Below are positions 21,906-34,147 of a stretch of DNA of 64,000 nucleotides, in pieces. The translations under genes were made by a program, and so were the position numbers. This DNA comes from Oryza sativa Japonica Group (Eukaryota > Streptophyta > Magnoliopsida > Poales > Poaceae). The DNA is taken from the NCBI RefSeq assembly GCF_034140825.1, contig NC_089038.1, positions 23,316,001-23,380,000 of the forward strand, written 5' to 3'. How positions within the stretch are numbered: position 1 is the stretch's first letter; every line of letters begins with the position of its first letter. The notes under the pieces are model-generated. The model ran no database searches, was not told the DNA's origin, and saw only the letters and a program-made list of their open reading frames with translations.

Positions 21906-24208
21906 CATGTGATTAACATCAAACATTAAAGCCTGATACTTAAATCCAACATTAGCCCACATGACGGTTGAAAGCAAGCCCGGTGGGCTTTCTATATGGG
22001 CACCGTCTAAAAGAGTAATTGACCCTTGTGCGTTGCGATTTGTGTTTTTTTTATTTTTGGAAAACATTGTAGCCCTTCTCATATTGTTTGTATACTAGTT
22101 GGGATCTCTGAAAAGAAACTCCCCAATTAATCAAAAACATCTTATAGTTGGTCAACTGGATTGAACTATCACAACTGCAGAGAATTAGTAATCTATTCTA
22201 ACTCTTTTTAAAAGAGAGTAGCGGTGGTGGTGAGTGGTGAATTTATCACCACCCTTATTAAATTAAGGTGTTGATTTGATTCTGGTGATAAAGAATTATT
22301 AAGAGTGATAAAAAAGTGATTGAGCTGATGTTTGTGAAGTGATGTTGAATTTGGCGAAGTTTCATGGCAAGAGTGGTCTCACCACCATGGGGCCAGCGAT
22401 CTGACTGCCATGGGAGGGAGCACTTAGACCGGCAAACTCCTGATGAATCAGTTTTGGGTTGATTCTATCGAATATGTTGATTGCTAAATGTTTATGACTT
22501 TTAGATGGTTTCTATACGTGAGATATATGTGAGTCAAATTGGGGAAGATCTTGTGCTCAAATATGGTTTCTTTGTTTGTTAACGTGTAGCTGTTGCTTGA
22601 GGTCACGAGAGTATTGCCGATGATGGATCAAGACTAGACTTGGTAGAAGTTGAGTTCTAGAAGATCAAGGAGATCATGTGGATACCAAGGCTAGAGAATA
22701 ATGCACATGGAGGTGACAAGGGGAATTGTGTGCGTATGGATAAGTTGAATTTGGATTGGAGTCCAAGTTCAAGAGAGTTGGAGTTTAGTTTGATTTTGTA
22801 ATTAGATGTGAATAAGGGAGGCTATGCATTGAGGGTAAGCCACAATTGAGAGATTAAAGAGTTTACTACTCTTTGTGTTAGGGTTATGTGAGAAATTCGT
22901 GAGAGGTGCAATGACCGTCTTATGAATACTACTTGAAAAAGAAATATCATATTCAATCAACAAGGCGTCAACGATCTTTTCTGGTTTTGTAATCTTTATT
23001 TTTTTCGTTTTTGGCATTAATTTGTGATTCTTAGTTTTGTTATGGTTTTGTTCAAGTTAATCCACCCGAAACATTTCTATTATATTATAGATCAGATCTA
23101 AAAGGTTTCATTGGTATTTGCTTGACTCGAATTTGCTTAAAATTTATGTTTTATTCATATTTGATGAAATTTCTGAGACGTCTAGCTTTTGAGATGTTTT
23201 CTCTTAAACCGTTTATTACTTTTGCATGACCCTTCGATAGATTTGTCTCTTAGTTTCCTGTCAAGATTAGAGCTCGATCTAATGGCTGGTTTTAGAGAAA
23301 ACAAGATTTTACACAAGTGATGTAAGGTTCTTTTTAATCTGACGATCGAACTAGTAATTGTACTTCAGTCAAACCAGTTCTAAGCCCGATTAGCCACCCG
23401 TACAGATCCGGTTAGAGTGTCAAAGTTTGATCTTTTGGTTTTTAAGGTTGGGGTGAGTTTTTTATCTATCGAAGTTTGGTTATTTGACTTCTGCTAATGT
23501 TATCACTTTTCACCTCCCTATGGTAAGCTCGGTTTTTTTTTGATCTTACAACCCCACCACCAACTTCCTACTATTTAGGAAGGAAAAAGGACACCGTGGG
23601 ATCAAAAGCTATAATAAATTTATGTAGAAATTAAAAAAATATCTAGAAAATGATATAATTTCCTTTAATGTACACACAATGTGCTACTTTTTGTTAAAAC
23701 AAAATATGCTAAAATTTAATAATCTGTAGATCTTGAATTAATAATAGGATGTAGATTTATTTTATCAAACCCCGGGCAGAATGATTCGTCATATATAGTA
23801 AGCGAGCAGTATGCTGACGAATTGACGATTGAGGAAGAAGATCAGATCCACGGGAGCAGGAGTATACACTATGCAGAGACGTGGACTAGTTATTCTCTGT
23901 CTGTCGGTCGGTTTCTTTTGTGAAAGGGAAGATGAGAATTGAATCGGTTGAAGATGGAATGATGGATGGATCATATCATCGATGACAAATAAATGAACGA
24001 ACGAACGAATACTGATAAGAAGAATGGTCGATGAAGATCAATATTCGTTAGTCCTCCTACCTTATAGTACGTCAGTCAAACAGTGCACTGCATACGTACG
24101 TGCATACTCCAGTGATACAGTATCCTCCTATATATAACTATTTTTTTGGAAGGGTTTTTTTTTTCGGCCTTTATATCCAACCGGATATATTATGCAGCCA
24201 TTTTAAAT
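21906..24208. other. Gene-free spacer
   Basis: AT-rich sequence. No open frame with recognisable domains, no clear inverted repeats and no RNA gene are seen. Confidence 0.45.
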
Positions 24209-24210
24209 TA

Positions 24211-24275
24211 CTCCCTTACACTAGGATGTGATCACATTCACCAATTATCTCTCTTATATTATGAAATGGAGGGAG
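24211..24275. mobile_element. Short Stowaway-like MITE
   Basis: A 65-bp palindromic element, CTCCCTTACAC ... AATGGAGGGAG, flanked by TA on both sides (24209-24210, 24276-24277). Confidence 0.55.
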
Positions 24276-24374
24276 TAGGAATTTAACCTATTAAACATGG
24301 AACTTAGCCAAAGATTTGAACTTATGAAACAGGGTGTTACTCAGATCACTACAACCACTAGACTACATGCTCTT

Positions 24375-25185
<811 letters not shown>

Positions 25186-25514
25186 GGCTATGTTTAGTTT
25201 GTGTGCTAAATTTATTGTAAAGTATACGGACACACATTTGAAGTATTAAACGTAGACTAATAACAAAATAAATTATAGATTCCGCCTGTAAAATGCGAGA
25301 CAATTTATTAAGCCTAATTAATCTGTCATTAACAAATATTTACTGTAGCATCATATTATCAAAATCATGGCATAATTAGGCTCAAAAGATTCGTCTCGCG
25401 ATTTACATGTAAACTGTGCAATTGGTTTTTTTCGTCCATATTTAATGCTCCAAGCATTTGATGTGACGGAAAAATTGGAAGTTTGAAAAAACAATTTTGA
25501 ATCTAAACACGGCC
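25186..25514. mobile_element. Tourist-like MITE (family A)
   Basis: Ends GGCTATGTTTAGTTT and, reverse complemented, GGCCGTGTTTAGATTC. The interior shares 'gcctaattaatctgtcatta' and 'agattcgtctcgcgattta' with the copy at 6169. No clean target duplication is seen. Confidence 0.75.
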
Positions 25515-27363
25515 ATCGTGCAATGTTTTCTCCCTTTCCTATATCTTTTGACGGATCGATCGTGCAAAGTTTCATTTCATATAAATAAAATCAATTATAT
25601 TTTCTTGTATCATAAAATAAAATGAATATTAATACGCTTAATTAATGAAGCATCATACAGTATTGTTCCTGGAAAATAAAAGGAGCAAGCAAAAGCAGAG
25701 GAAATAATATATTCAGCGCACGTACACAAAGGTTGAATTTTTACTGTTTCTGATATGATGCCTGGTCGGTTAGCATATATTATATGACGTAGGGGGGGGG
25801 GCATAAAAATCAGCATATTAATGCACTACTTCACTAATATCACGTCAGTGTGCGTTGGATTTATTTATGCGTAAACTTTATAATAATGGGTAGTAACTCA
25901 TTAAACAAATATCAAAATGTTATTCCATTATAAAAAAAGAGCATTACTGCATATGTGATGCTTATAATATGACTATATGAGTATGAGTATGGCCGGTACG
26001 AAGTGACAGCGTGTGACACGGTTGCTTTCGCTTGCAAACGGAAGAATTCCAGCGGAAGAAAATAATATTTAGAGTAATTAATTAAGATGCCCTGAAGAAG
26101 ACTAAAGTAACATAATTGTGTTAGTATCTCCTTATACAATGACGTGCCATCCTTAGAAAAACTTAATTGTTAGTAACATAAATTGGTCGCCCGGCCAGCC
26201 CATGTGTTCCATCCGGCAAAAATGACACATCGGATCAATTCCTTCATGCGTACGTGCATTGAATGTTCTACTAGTATTCAATGGAGCATCGGATGCTCTA
26301 GCTGAGAGGAAAGGCCCAGCTATGCATGGTATCTGATTTATATAGTTTAATTGCTATATATATTTGTTCCATCTTAATGTTTGTTTTTTTAATGATCATT
26401 CTTTTCCTTGTTGGGGCATATACTATAAGTCAGCTTTAACCTTTTTCCCCCTTCCCTCCTAGTCACCTTGCTGACCAACAACGGATGACGCACCAAAGAA
26501 ATTAAAGCATCTATCTCATTTTCTTTCAGAATAAAAATGTTTTTTAATCCCTATAAAGTTATACATGTTGCCAGCTTTGATAAATATATATATATATATA
26601 TGCAGCCAGCATCTCTCTCCCTGTGATCAAATTAAAACTGCACGACAAATTAATTAATCACTACTAGGTAGCTAGATATGATCGATCTAATAAGGAAGGA
26701 GAAAAGAACAGACCTGAAGATCTCATCATCATTACTACTAACCTGAAGATATGATTTATATATAATACTAACTATACTACAGTATGTGGCACCAAACAAT
26801 ACCTGAAAATCTCATCATCATTACTACTGTCTTTGACATACATATATTACTCCTTGTTATGTAATCTAAACGCGTACCTTGTCCTATTTTCCATGCCAGC
26901 CAAGCATCCAACCTTCTCATTCTTCTTTTCTTTTTTTTTTAAAGAGAAAATGCATATATAAAGCTGATGAACAAATTCTTCCTCTATCTTTTTCTTAAAA
27001 AAATATTTTTGGGCATGAAGATGATAAGTTGTTCAACTTGAGTGGTGTAAGAAAGTAAGGCTAATTAATACTATAATATCTTATTGGCATCCTTCTAATT
27101 GAGTGCACATAATTAAAGCAATGCAGAAATACGTACGTACCGCGCGATATATGTTGATATATGTAGTAAAGCAAGGAACGGAATATTGTCAAATTGTCAC
27201 TTGGAGGCCAGGCATGCATATAAATTGTTGCCACCAGCAGCATGCTTGATGCCATATAGCAAGGCGAAAGCAACATTAGCAAGCACACATATACATTTGC
27301 AGATAGGTATAGCTAAGCTCTAGCCAGATAAAAAGAAGATTATGGTCAAGAGATCCTGAATTA
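25515..27363. other. Gene-free region upstream of the WAT1-type gene
   Basis: AT-rich, with a duplicated 'ctgaagatctcatcatcatt' -like phrase near 26714 and 26805. The part nearest 27364 probably contains the promoter; no firm TATA box was chosen. Confidence 0.4.
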
Positions 27364-29666
27364 ATGGGTAGCTGTAATAGTTGGAAGCCAACGTTGACAA
27401 TGGTTGGGGTGGTGGTGGTGTTCGCGGTGATGAACACCCTCACCAAGATGGCCTTCAACGAGGGGATGCGCTCCACCGTCCTCATCACGCTCCGTCAGCT
27501 CATCGCCACTCTCTTCCTCGCCCCAATCGCCTACTTCCGGGAGAGGTAAATATACACTTAATTCTTTTTGATTCACTTGAATTACGACCTTTACCACAAT
27601 GGTGCCGTCCATGGATTAAATTATTTCATGAATTGGATTTCACTTACCTATCTATGGTTCCCTTGAGTGTGCTCAGGATAAGTGTTTTGTATAAATGGCA
27701 GTTATTCGTTTAGTCCGATGCATATCAGTTAATTGATAGGTTTTAATTTCGTATATATGCGTTAATCGATTAGTATTGGTACTACTATATATTGCTAGCT
27801 AGCAGCTGTATAGTACCATATATATGTGTATTAATTACTAGTTGGTTGATACGTATGTGCCAAATATGCATGCAGGAAGACAAGACCAAAGCTTACGGCT
27901 GAAATCTTGGTGTGTCTCTTCTTCAGTGCAGTGCTCGGGCAAGTCATTTTCATATATGTATAATATATCTAGTAGTAGCTAGCAATTTTAACTTGATGAA
28001 TTGAAAGATCGATATATATTCTTTTCTCTAACAAATGAATTGATTAATTACATAGTAATTAATAATAATAAAATGGTGCATGCAGAGCGTCCCTTACCCA
28101 ATGGCTCTTCTTCTTGGGGCTGCAGTACACCACAGCAACATTCGCTTGCGCCTTCATCAACATGACTCCCATCTTCACTTTCATTGTAGCACTGCCTTAT
28201 GGGTACGCAATTAACAACCTAACTACTCCCTCGTTTTAGAATATAGTAATCTAGAACCGGATGAGACATATCCTAATACTATAAATTTGGACAGAGTGAT
28301 ATTTTGGAATGGAGGGAGTAACTACTTAGGAGTAGTACTAAAGAAGAAGAAATATTTGAAAGATGGGATGTGGATTTTTATTCCTCAAGGAGACATCCTT
28401 TCGTTGTTTGCATGTCATCAAAATAGATATTAATTTTTTTAAAAAAAATTAGCAATATAGATGACAATTTTTTTAAAAAAATTATAACTATTTAGGTGGC
28501 ATGCATGAAATCACTTCCTCGGAAAGATGTAAGCTAAGCTAGTACTAGTGCAGGCTGGAGAAAGTGGACCTGAAGACAGGAGCTGGCATAGCAAAAGTGG
28601 GAGGCACAGTGTTAGGATTCAGCGGAGCGATGATCCTCGCTCTCTACCAGGGTCCATCGCTCACCAAGCTAGGACCTGCTGCTGCTCGATCATCATCGTC
28701 ATCATCTTCTTCTTCTGCAACGGCGGCAGTCGTCGGTCATGGCAGCGGCGGCGGCGCGCACAGGTGGGCGATCGGGTCGGTGGCGCTGCTGGGCGGTTCA
28801 GCTTGCTGGTCCCTGTGGTTCATCCTGCAGTCGAGGATCGCCAAGAAGTACCCGGCGCTCTACTCGGGCACTGCCCTGATGTTCCTGCTCAGCTTCCTTC
28901 AGATGGCTGCAGTCGCGTTGGCCGTCGACAGAATTAGCTTATCCCCATGGATCTTAACAACGAAGCTTCAGATCATCACCGTGCTCTTTGTGGTACGTTT
29001 AATTGATATATACACCTTAATTAGTTAGTAGTAATTGCTACAGTAATTGTGATCGATATGAATGGAGGACGAGTAGGGGAAGCCTATACCCGTTACTTTC
29101 CAACGGAATACTTGATTTACTGGCGTCAGGTAGCAGACATAATATACACATGATATACCTAGATATCATGCTAATGTCAGTAACGTAAACTGTATAGTAT
29201 TCAACATTATAGCGTTTTGTAGTATGATATGAATATAAATGCAGGGGATAGTTGGATCAGGAATAGCGTTCTTGGCGATGTCATGGTGCGTGGAGCAGAG
29301 AGGGCCTGTGTTCACGACGGCGTTCACGCCCCTCATCCAGATCATCGCAGCTGCTATCAACGTCATCGTTCTCCATGAGCAACTCCATCTTGGAATGTAC
29401 GTACGTTAGTTACGCTCATCACATCGATCGATCATGTCTAATTACTAGTATAAATTGATTGGCATTAATCATGTGCATATATACATATATGCAGTGTGAT
29501 AGGATCTGCTCTGGTAATCATTGGGCTGTATTTCGTACTGTGGGGAAAGAATAAGGAGGCCTCGTCGTCGTCTTCTCCAGCAAAGGAGGCTGTGCCTGCG
29601 CTGCGGCAACAATACGGCGGCCATGATCAAGAAACGACTAATGATGTACAAATGCAAACTGTCTAG
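27364..29666 (+). CDS. WAT1-related / UMAMIT (nodulin MtN21) transporter
   Basis: Six exons, 27364-27545, 27876-27938, 28086-28202, 28554-28992, 29245-29396 and 29495-29666, join with continuous phase to 374 residues. The family (EamA/DMT fold, two five-helix repeats) moves amino acids, auxin or related metabolites across plasma or vacuolar membranes. Visible family motifs include the first helix TMVGVVVVFAVMNTLTKMAF, LRQLIATLFLAPIAYF, LTQWLFFLGLQYTTATFACA, FINMTPIFTFIVALP, KVGGTVLGFSGAMILALY, GGSACWSLWFILQSRIAKKYP, IVGSGIAFLAMSWCVEQRGP and HEQLHLG. Helices are spread through both halves, with a Ser/Ala loop at about residues 155-180. The intron after exon 2 begins GCAAGT, a GC-AG intron; using it is the only way to keep frame and family sequence. 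Intron 3 holds a 93-bp Stowaway MITE. The substrate cannot be told from sequence. Confidence 0.92.
28226..28318. mobile_element. Stowaway-like MITE in intron 3 of the transporter gene
   Basis: A 93-bp element, CTCCCTCGTTTTAG ... TTGGAATGGAGGGAG, with TA on both sides (28224-28225, 28319-28320). Confidence 0.7.
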
Positions 29667-31706
29667 TACTACTACGTACTGAAACAATAATTAGTAGTAG
29701 TAGCTAATTAGCATGCACACCGCGCACTTGATGATCGTGGATAAAGAAAAATGCATCATGAAAAAAGGAGTAAAAAAAATCCGGCCCTGTTTTTTTTCCC
29801 TTCCTCCTATAGTATATGCCCGAGTATGCATATCAGGAGGGAAGTTGGTCAAGATGAATTGCTTTTGATAATGAAAATCATTTCGTCCTTTACTTTAAAG
29901 AAACTATAACTAGTTATTAAAAACATTTCATGTTAAATTAATTTGTATTATAAAATCATAGCTTAATTGAAAACAAGAAATTTACTTAGATTACCAGCCT
30001 AAAGATAAAGATAAGCTTAATCTATAGTTGACAAAAATATACACAACCGTTATTTATCCCCATAGCTTGCAAGTTATATATATAGTTCTTGTCTTCCTCA
30101 AATAAAAAAACAGTACCTCCGTATAACATTTATACCGGTCGAATTTCGCTGACATAGCGGCTGACGAAAACCACAAAGATAATGTTGGAGATTAAATGAG
30201 AGTTGTAGATCGGTCGTTCACCCAGATCTTGTCACCACCCTAACCATTGAATTGATTCGGTTGGGACATCGCACAAAGGACACCCTCCTATCTATTTTCA
30301 TGAGCACACTGATGGAATATCAGTGAGCTCGAGCATCATTGCTGGCCTGCACGCGGGTCGGTTTGTAGTGCAAGGTGCACGTGTCTATGGAGCCACCTAA
30401 AAGCAGTGCTTGTAAGCACCCTGACATACCCTGACCCACTCCTCTCCCACAATCGTCATGTTCACGTGCACTAGCACGGATAGGACCGCCATCTGCAACC
30501 ACGCCAAAACTTCAACAAATCAATGAATCGGGCATTCATGTTTCGTACCAAATCTTCAACGAAATCAAGAAAATAGCACAGAGGCGGCCACCCAGGCTCG
30601 AGGCAAGAGGACAGTAGCTGCCGTTAGCACGTGCTCCTCCTTGCGAACATCATCACGTTGCGCTCCTCCTGCCAGTGCTGGCTAGCGGTGGCTAGGTAAG
30701 TGAGCGCTACCCCATCTCTTTCCTCTCTTCCCCTCTCTCCTCTACCTTCACACCCTCCTCTCTTACAGGCTGACGAGGAAAGAGAACGAAGAGGCCAGCA
30801 GCGATGATGGCAGGTTGGCAACAATGACGAGGATGGCCACCGTTGTTCCTCCTTGTGCGGGCCACCTCCTTACTGAGCGTAGCGATGCTGCTCCTCTTCC
30901 CTCCTCCACATCGTGCTCTTCTTCTCCTCATCCTGAGACTAGGTTAACCTGCTGTCCTCCGCCGTTGCTTTAGAGGCCTACTTCTGCATGACTCCTCGCC
31001 ATCACCCCTCCATTTACATGGGACGAGAGAGAAGAGAGGAGGAATGGCTAACAAGTGGCACCGCAATTTTTTTCCCTAGTGACTGACATGTGGTCCCATG
31101 GTTTTTTTTCTTGTAAAATTGACACGTAGGATGAAGACTATGTCAATGTGTCACGTCAATGAAAACTACCATCAATATTATCGAGGTAATCATTTTGCAC
31201 TTGTTTTAATAGTTGGAGGTGTTGTTATACCTGATTTTGCAGGTGAGGGATATGAATTAGACTCAACCTATAGTTGAGGGAATCAAATTGGATAGTTTCT
31301 TTAGCAAGGAGACTTAGGCCCAATATAAAGAATCCCATAAAGTAGCGTGGCACAGCTAGCCCAACTTATGGCCCAAAGTGCTATTTGTCCGCTTACACAG
31401 ACAGGACAGTATACCACAGCACGAAGAGCGGCCGGATACAGAATGCAGTTTGATGCTCGTGAAATCCTCCAGAACTCAGGTGAAAAGGAGATTAGGAGTT
31501 TAGGGTACTAGAATATTTGTTTTGTGTCTTTAAGTAACACGAGGTACTTAGGTAAGCTGCTGTTACCGTCCCTTGGCTTGTCGTAAGCTTTGTGCAGCTT
31601 GCTGAATGGCCGGCACGTACGCTGCAATTTTTGTTAGCTTGTGAACTGTAACTAATGATATGTCCTTCTTTAGAAGTCAGGATCTTCCGTGTTGAAGATT
31701 TTTTAG
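29667..31706. other. Gene-free spacer
   Basis: Spacer downstream of the transporter. A moderately GC-rich patch at about 30300-31030 opens short frames without recognisable domains. Confidence 0.4.
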
Positions 31707-31903
31707 GGTCTATTCAAATTGTAACTAAAATAAATATTGCTAAAATTTTGGTAAGTTAGTAATATTATCAAAATTTTACCAAAAGATTTTCTATGTATTT
31801 ACTAAAGTTTGGCAACAAACTAAACGTAGAGATATTTTTAGCAACTATGTCAGAAAAAAAATGGTATGATTAAAAATGACATCAATTTGAACAGCCCCTT
31901 AAA
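31707..31903. mobile_element. MITE (GGGTCTATTCAAATT ends)
   Basis: The left end GGGTCTATTCAAATTG pairs with the reverse-complemented right end GGGGCTGTTCAAATTG. The AT-rich interior contains 'ttactaaagtttggcaacaa' -type text. A related element is at 52842-53012. Confidence 0.6.
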
Positions 31904-32179
31904 ACCCATTTTCCTTCTCCGAGAAAATTACTAAAACATTCCACAACATTTTGCAAAGTAACCAAGAAATTTGCTGGTTCATGCCTTCATGTATTGCCAT
32001 AATTATACACTTGCACTCCTTAAGAGCGAAACAAGGAAACACGAGAACAGTTTTACAGGCTTAATTTAGAGCAAAAACAACCTAGCAACAACTATGTGCC
32101 ACTGACGAGTGATGACCAAGCCCTGCAAATCTGCAATCAGTGGTGGTTTGAAGATAGCTAGCTAGTTCGATCTGCTAGC

Positions 32180-32416
32180 TTACTTCGGGTGCACCTTCTT
32201 CTTCATCATCATCAGCCCAGAGAATCCCCGGCGTTCTCCCTTGCTAACCTCAGGCGCCGTCTTCTTTTCGGACGATCCACCGCCCACCGCCGTCTTCTTT
32301 CCTGTCATCGCCGCCGCCGCTGCCTCGCCGGCGTTTGTTTCGGCCCTCATCTTCTCCTTGCAGGCTTTCTTCAACACGTAGGCCTGTACGAGGTCTCCTG
32401 CTACCATGGATTCCAT
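32180..32416 (-). CDS. Small lysine-rich protein of unknown function
   Basis: A single exon of 78 residues starting MESMVAGDLVQAYVLKKAC. The short N-terminal helix-forming segment is followed by a Lys/Arg/Ala/Gly-rich, probably disordered tail that ends MMMKKKVHPK. The frame stays open upstream to 32737, but that part is not protein-like. The ATG at 32416 was preferred because the sequence from there resembles small plant proteins with a conserved M-[ED]-S-M-V-x(4)-[VT]-x-AY core. I recall this similarity only loosely. There is no signal peptide or domain I can name. It could be a short unknown gene or the last exon of a longer one. Confidence 0.45.
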   Translation of the reverse strand: MESMVAGDLVQAYVLKKACKEKMRAETNAGEAAAAAMTGKKTAVGGGSSEKKTAPEVSKGERRGFSGLMMMKKKVHPK

Positions 32417-33716
32417 CTTCACCTCTCTCTTTCTCTCTGGGCAAGCTCTGTACTTCTTTTCTGAGAAGTGTGTCTTACTGTAATTACTAGAGAGAGTCTC
32501 ACTGCCATATGTGTAGGTACTAATAGAAGAGTCGGAGTCTTGGTTAGCTAGCAGGTAAACGGCGTGTAACTCTCTTGCTCTCTCGATTTTGGGTTGGTGC
32601 ATGAATTCCATTGCCCGTTGCCATGACACGTACACAACACAGGCACGCTGAGACCGATAGGGAGAGCCTTGACCCGGCGTGAGAACTGATGAAAAATTAA
32701 CTTCCCAGCGATACGTCACAAGTAAATTAACTGGCATGTTTGGTAGCTGTTGAAGTCAAGTACTAGCTTGTACTAGCAATAGATTAATTAGTGGGGTGTG
32801 AGTCGACATGGATCGAAACAATGCGTATATGAAATGTTCAAATCAGTGCTTCCTTGTGTACCTAACTGAGCCACCATCGACGGATTGTGATAGCAGCTGC
32901 CACTCTTCGGAAGTAACGCTCCACACCGATCGATCGCCTGCCGGCGCTCTCCGGTCACTCACTCTCGTCTCGTCCGTGCCCTCCTCCTTGCTCCTTCTAC
33001 GCAGGATTTGAAACTTGAATTTCTCTTTTTTTTTTAGATAACACAGGAGATAACTTGATTTTCTCATGAGTCCTAGCCATGCGTTTCCATCGATCGGCGA
33101 CCAGTGACACAGTGGCTCTCGACGTTGCCAGTGCCGGCACGCCGCCGCCGCCGCCGCCGACCATGATCAACACGGGTCACAGTCTCACAGACGACAGCCG
33201 CACACATGCATGTACGCGTGGTATCTCCTACGATTCGCTATTTTTTTTCCTTCCTCCTGCTATGAGCATGAGGTTTGTAAATTTAACATAACTCAAGTGA
33301 TTAAGTTTCTTATGGGGAAATCAGTTCACCTAGGTTTAAGTCTTAGACTTAACACCAATACTTGTATTTACTGCTTATTATTATTTTTTTTAAGTTGAGT
33401 GTCTGCGTTTGTTGCGTTTGTAGTGTGTCTAAAAAAAAGAAAAAAAAACAGTACGTGCCAAACCCCAAATCCGGCGCAGGCCAATTCTGATTCAAGTGGG
33501 CCGTAAACCCACAGGCCACGGACTAGGAGCAACCACTTAGCCACGTCCAGTCCAGGCCTTAGTAGTCATGGGATATCTGGGCCATCTCAATATCCCAAAC
33601 GCACCGTGACGTGTCACGTGACAAACGTGTCCACAAAACAGTACTGGAGTAGCTTATTTTGCACGGATGATCGCTAACAATTTCAAACAAAAATTTAAAA
33701 TTCACTGCAGTTATTA
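32417..33716. other. Upstream region and spacer
   Basis: This includes the probable 5' region of the small gene at 32180-32416. No other gene is supported. Confidence 0.4.
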
Positions 33717-34029
33717 CTCCATCCGTTTTAAGTTATAAAATATTCTGAATTTAATCAAAATCAAACTGCTTCAAGTTTGACCAAGTTTATAAATATTTCT
33801 ATATTTGTCTATAAACTATTTTTTCCGTTTCACAATGTAAGTCATTCTAGCATTTTTCACATTCATATTGATACTAATGAATCTAGATAGGTATATATGT
33901 CTAGATTCATTAGCATCAATATGAATATAGGAAATAATAGAATGACTTACATTGTAAAACGGATGGAGTAGTTAAATTTGAAGCAGTTTAAGTTTGATCA
34001 AAGTTAAAACATTTTATAAGCTGAGGGAG
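33717..34029. mobile_element. Stowaway-like MITE split by a second one
   Basis: Outer ends CTCCATCCGTTTTAAGTTAT and, reverse complemented, CTCCCTCAGCTTATAAAATG, flanked by TA (33715-33716, 34030-34031). Its interior is interrupted by the element at 33819-33968. Confidence 0.65.
33819..33968. mobile_element. Nested Stowaway-like MITE
   Basis: A near-perfect hairpin of about 150 bp. Both arms contain ACAATGTAAGTCATTCTA and 'tagattcatta', and TA lies at both edges (33817-33818, 33969-33970). It is inserted in the 33717-34029 element. Confidence 0.75.
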
Positions 34030-34147
34030 TATTATTTATTCGATAGAATCATAGAACAGAACGACGTGTACAAATATGTCCATGAATGGCGCAGCAAGCA
34101 ATCATCGCTGCATCAAAGCTAGGCAGCTATAGCTCAGCCACTCCGGT

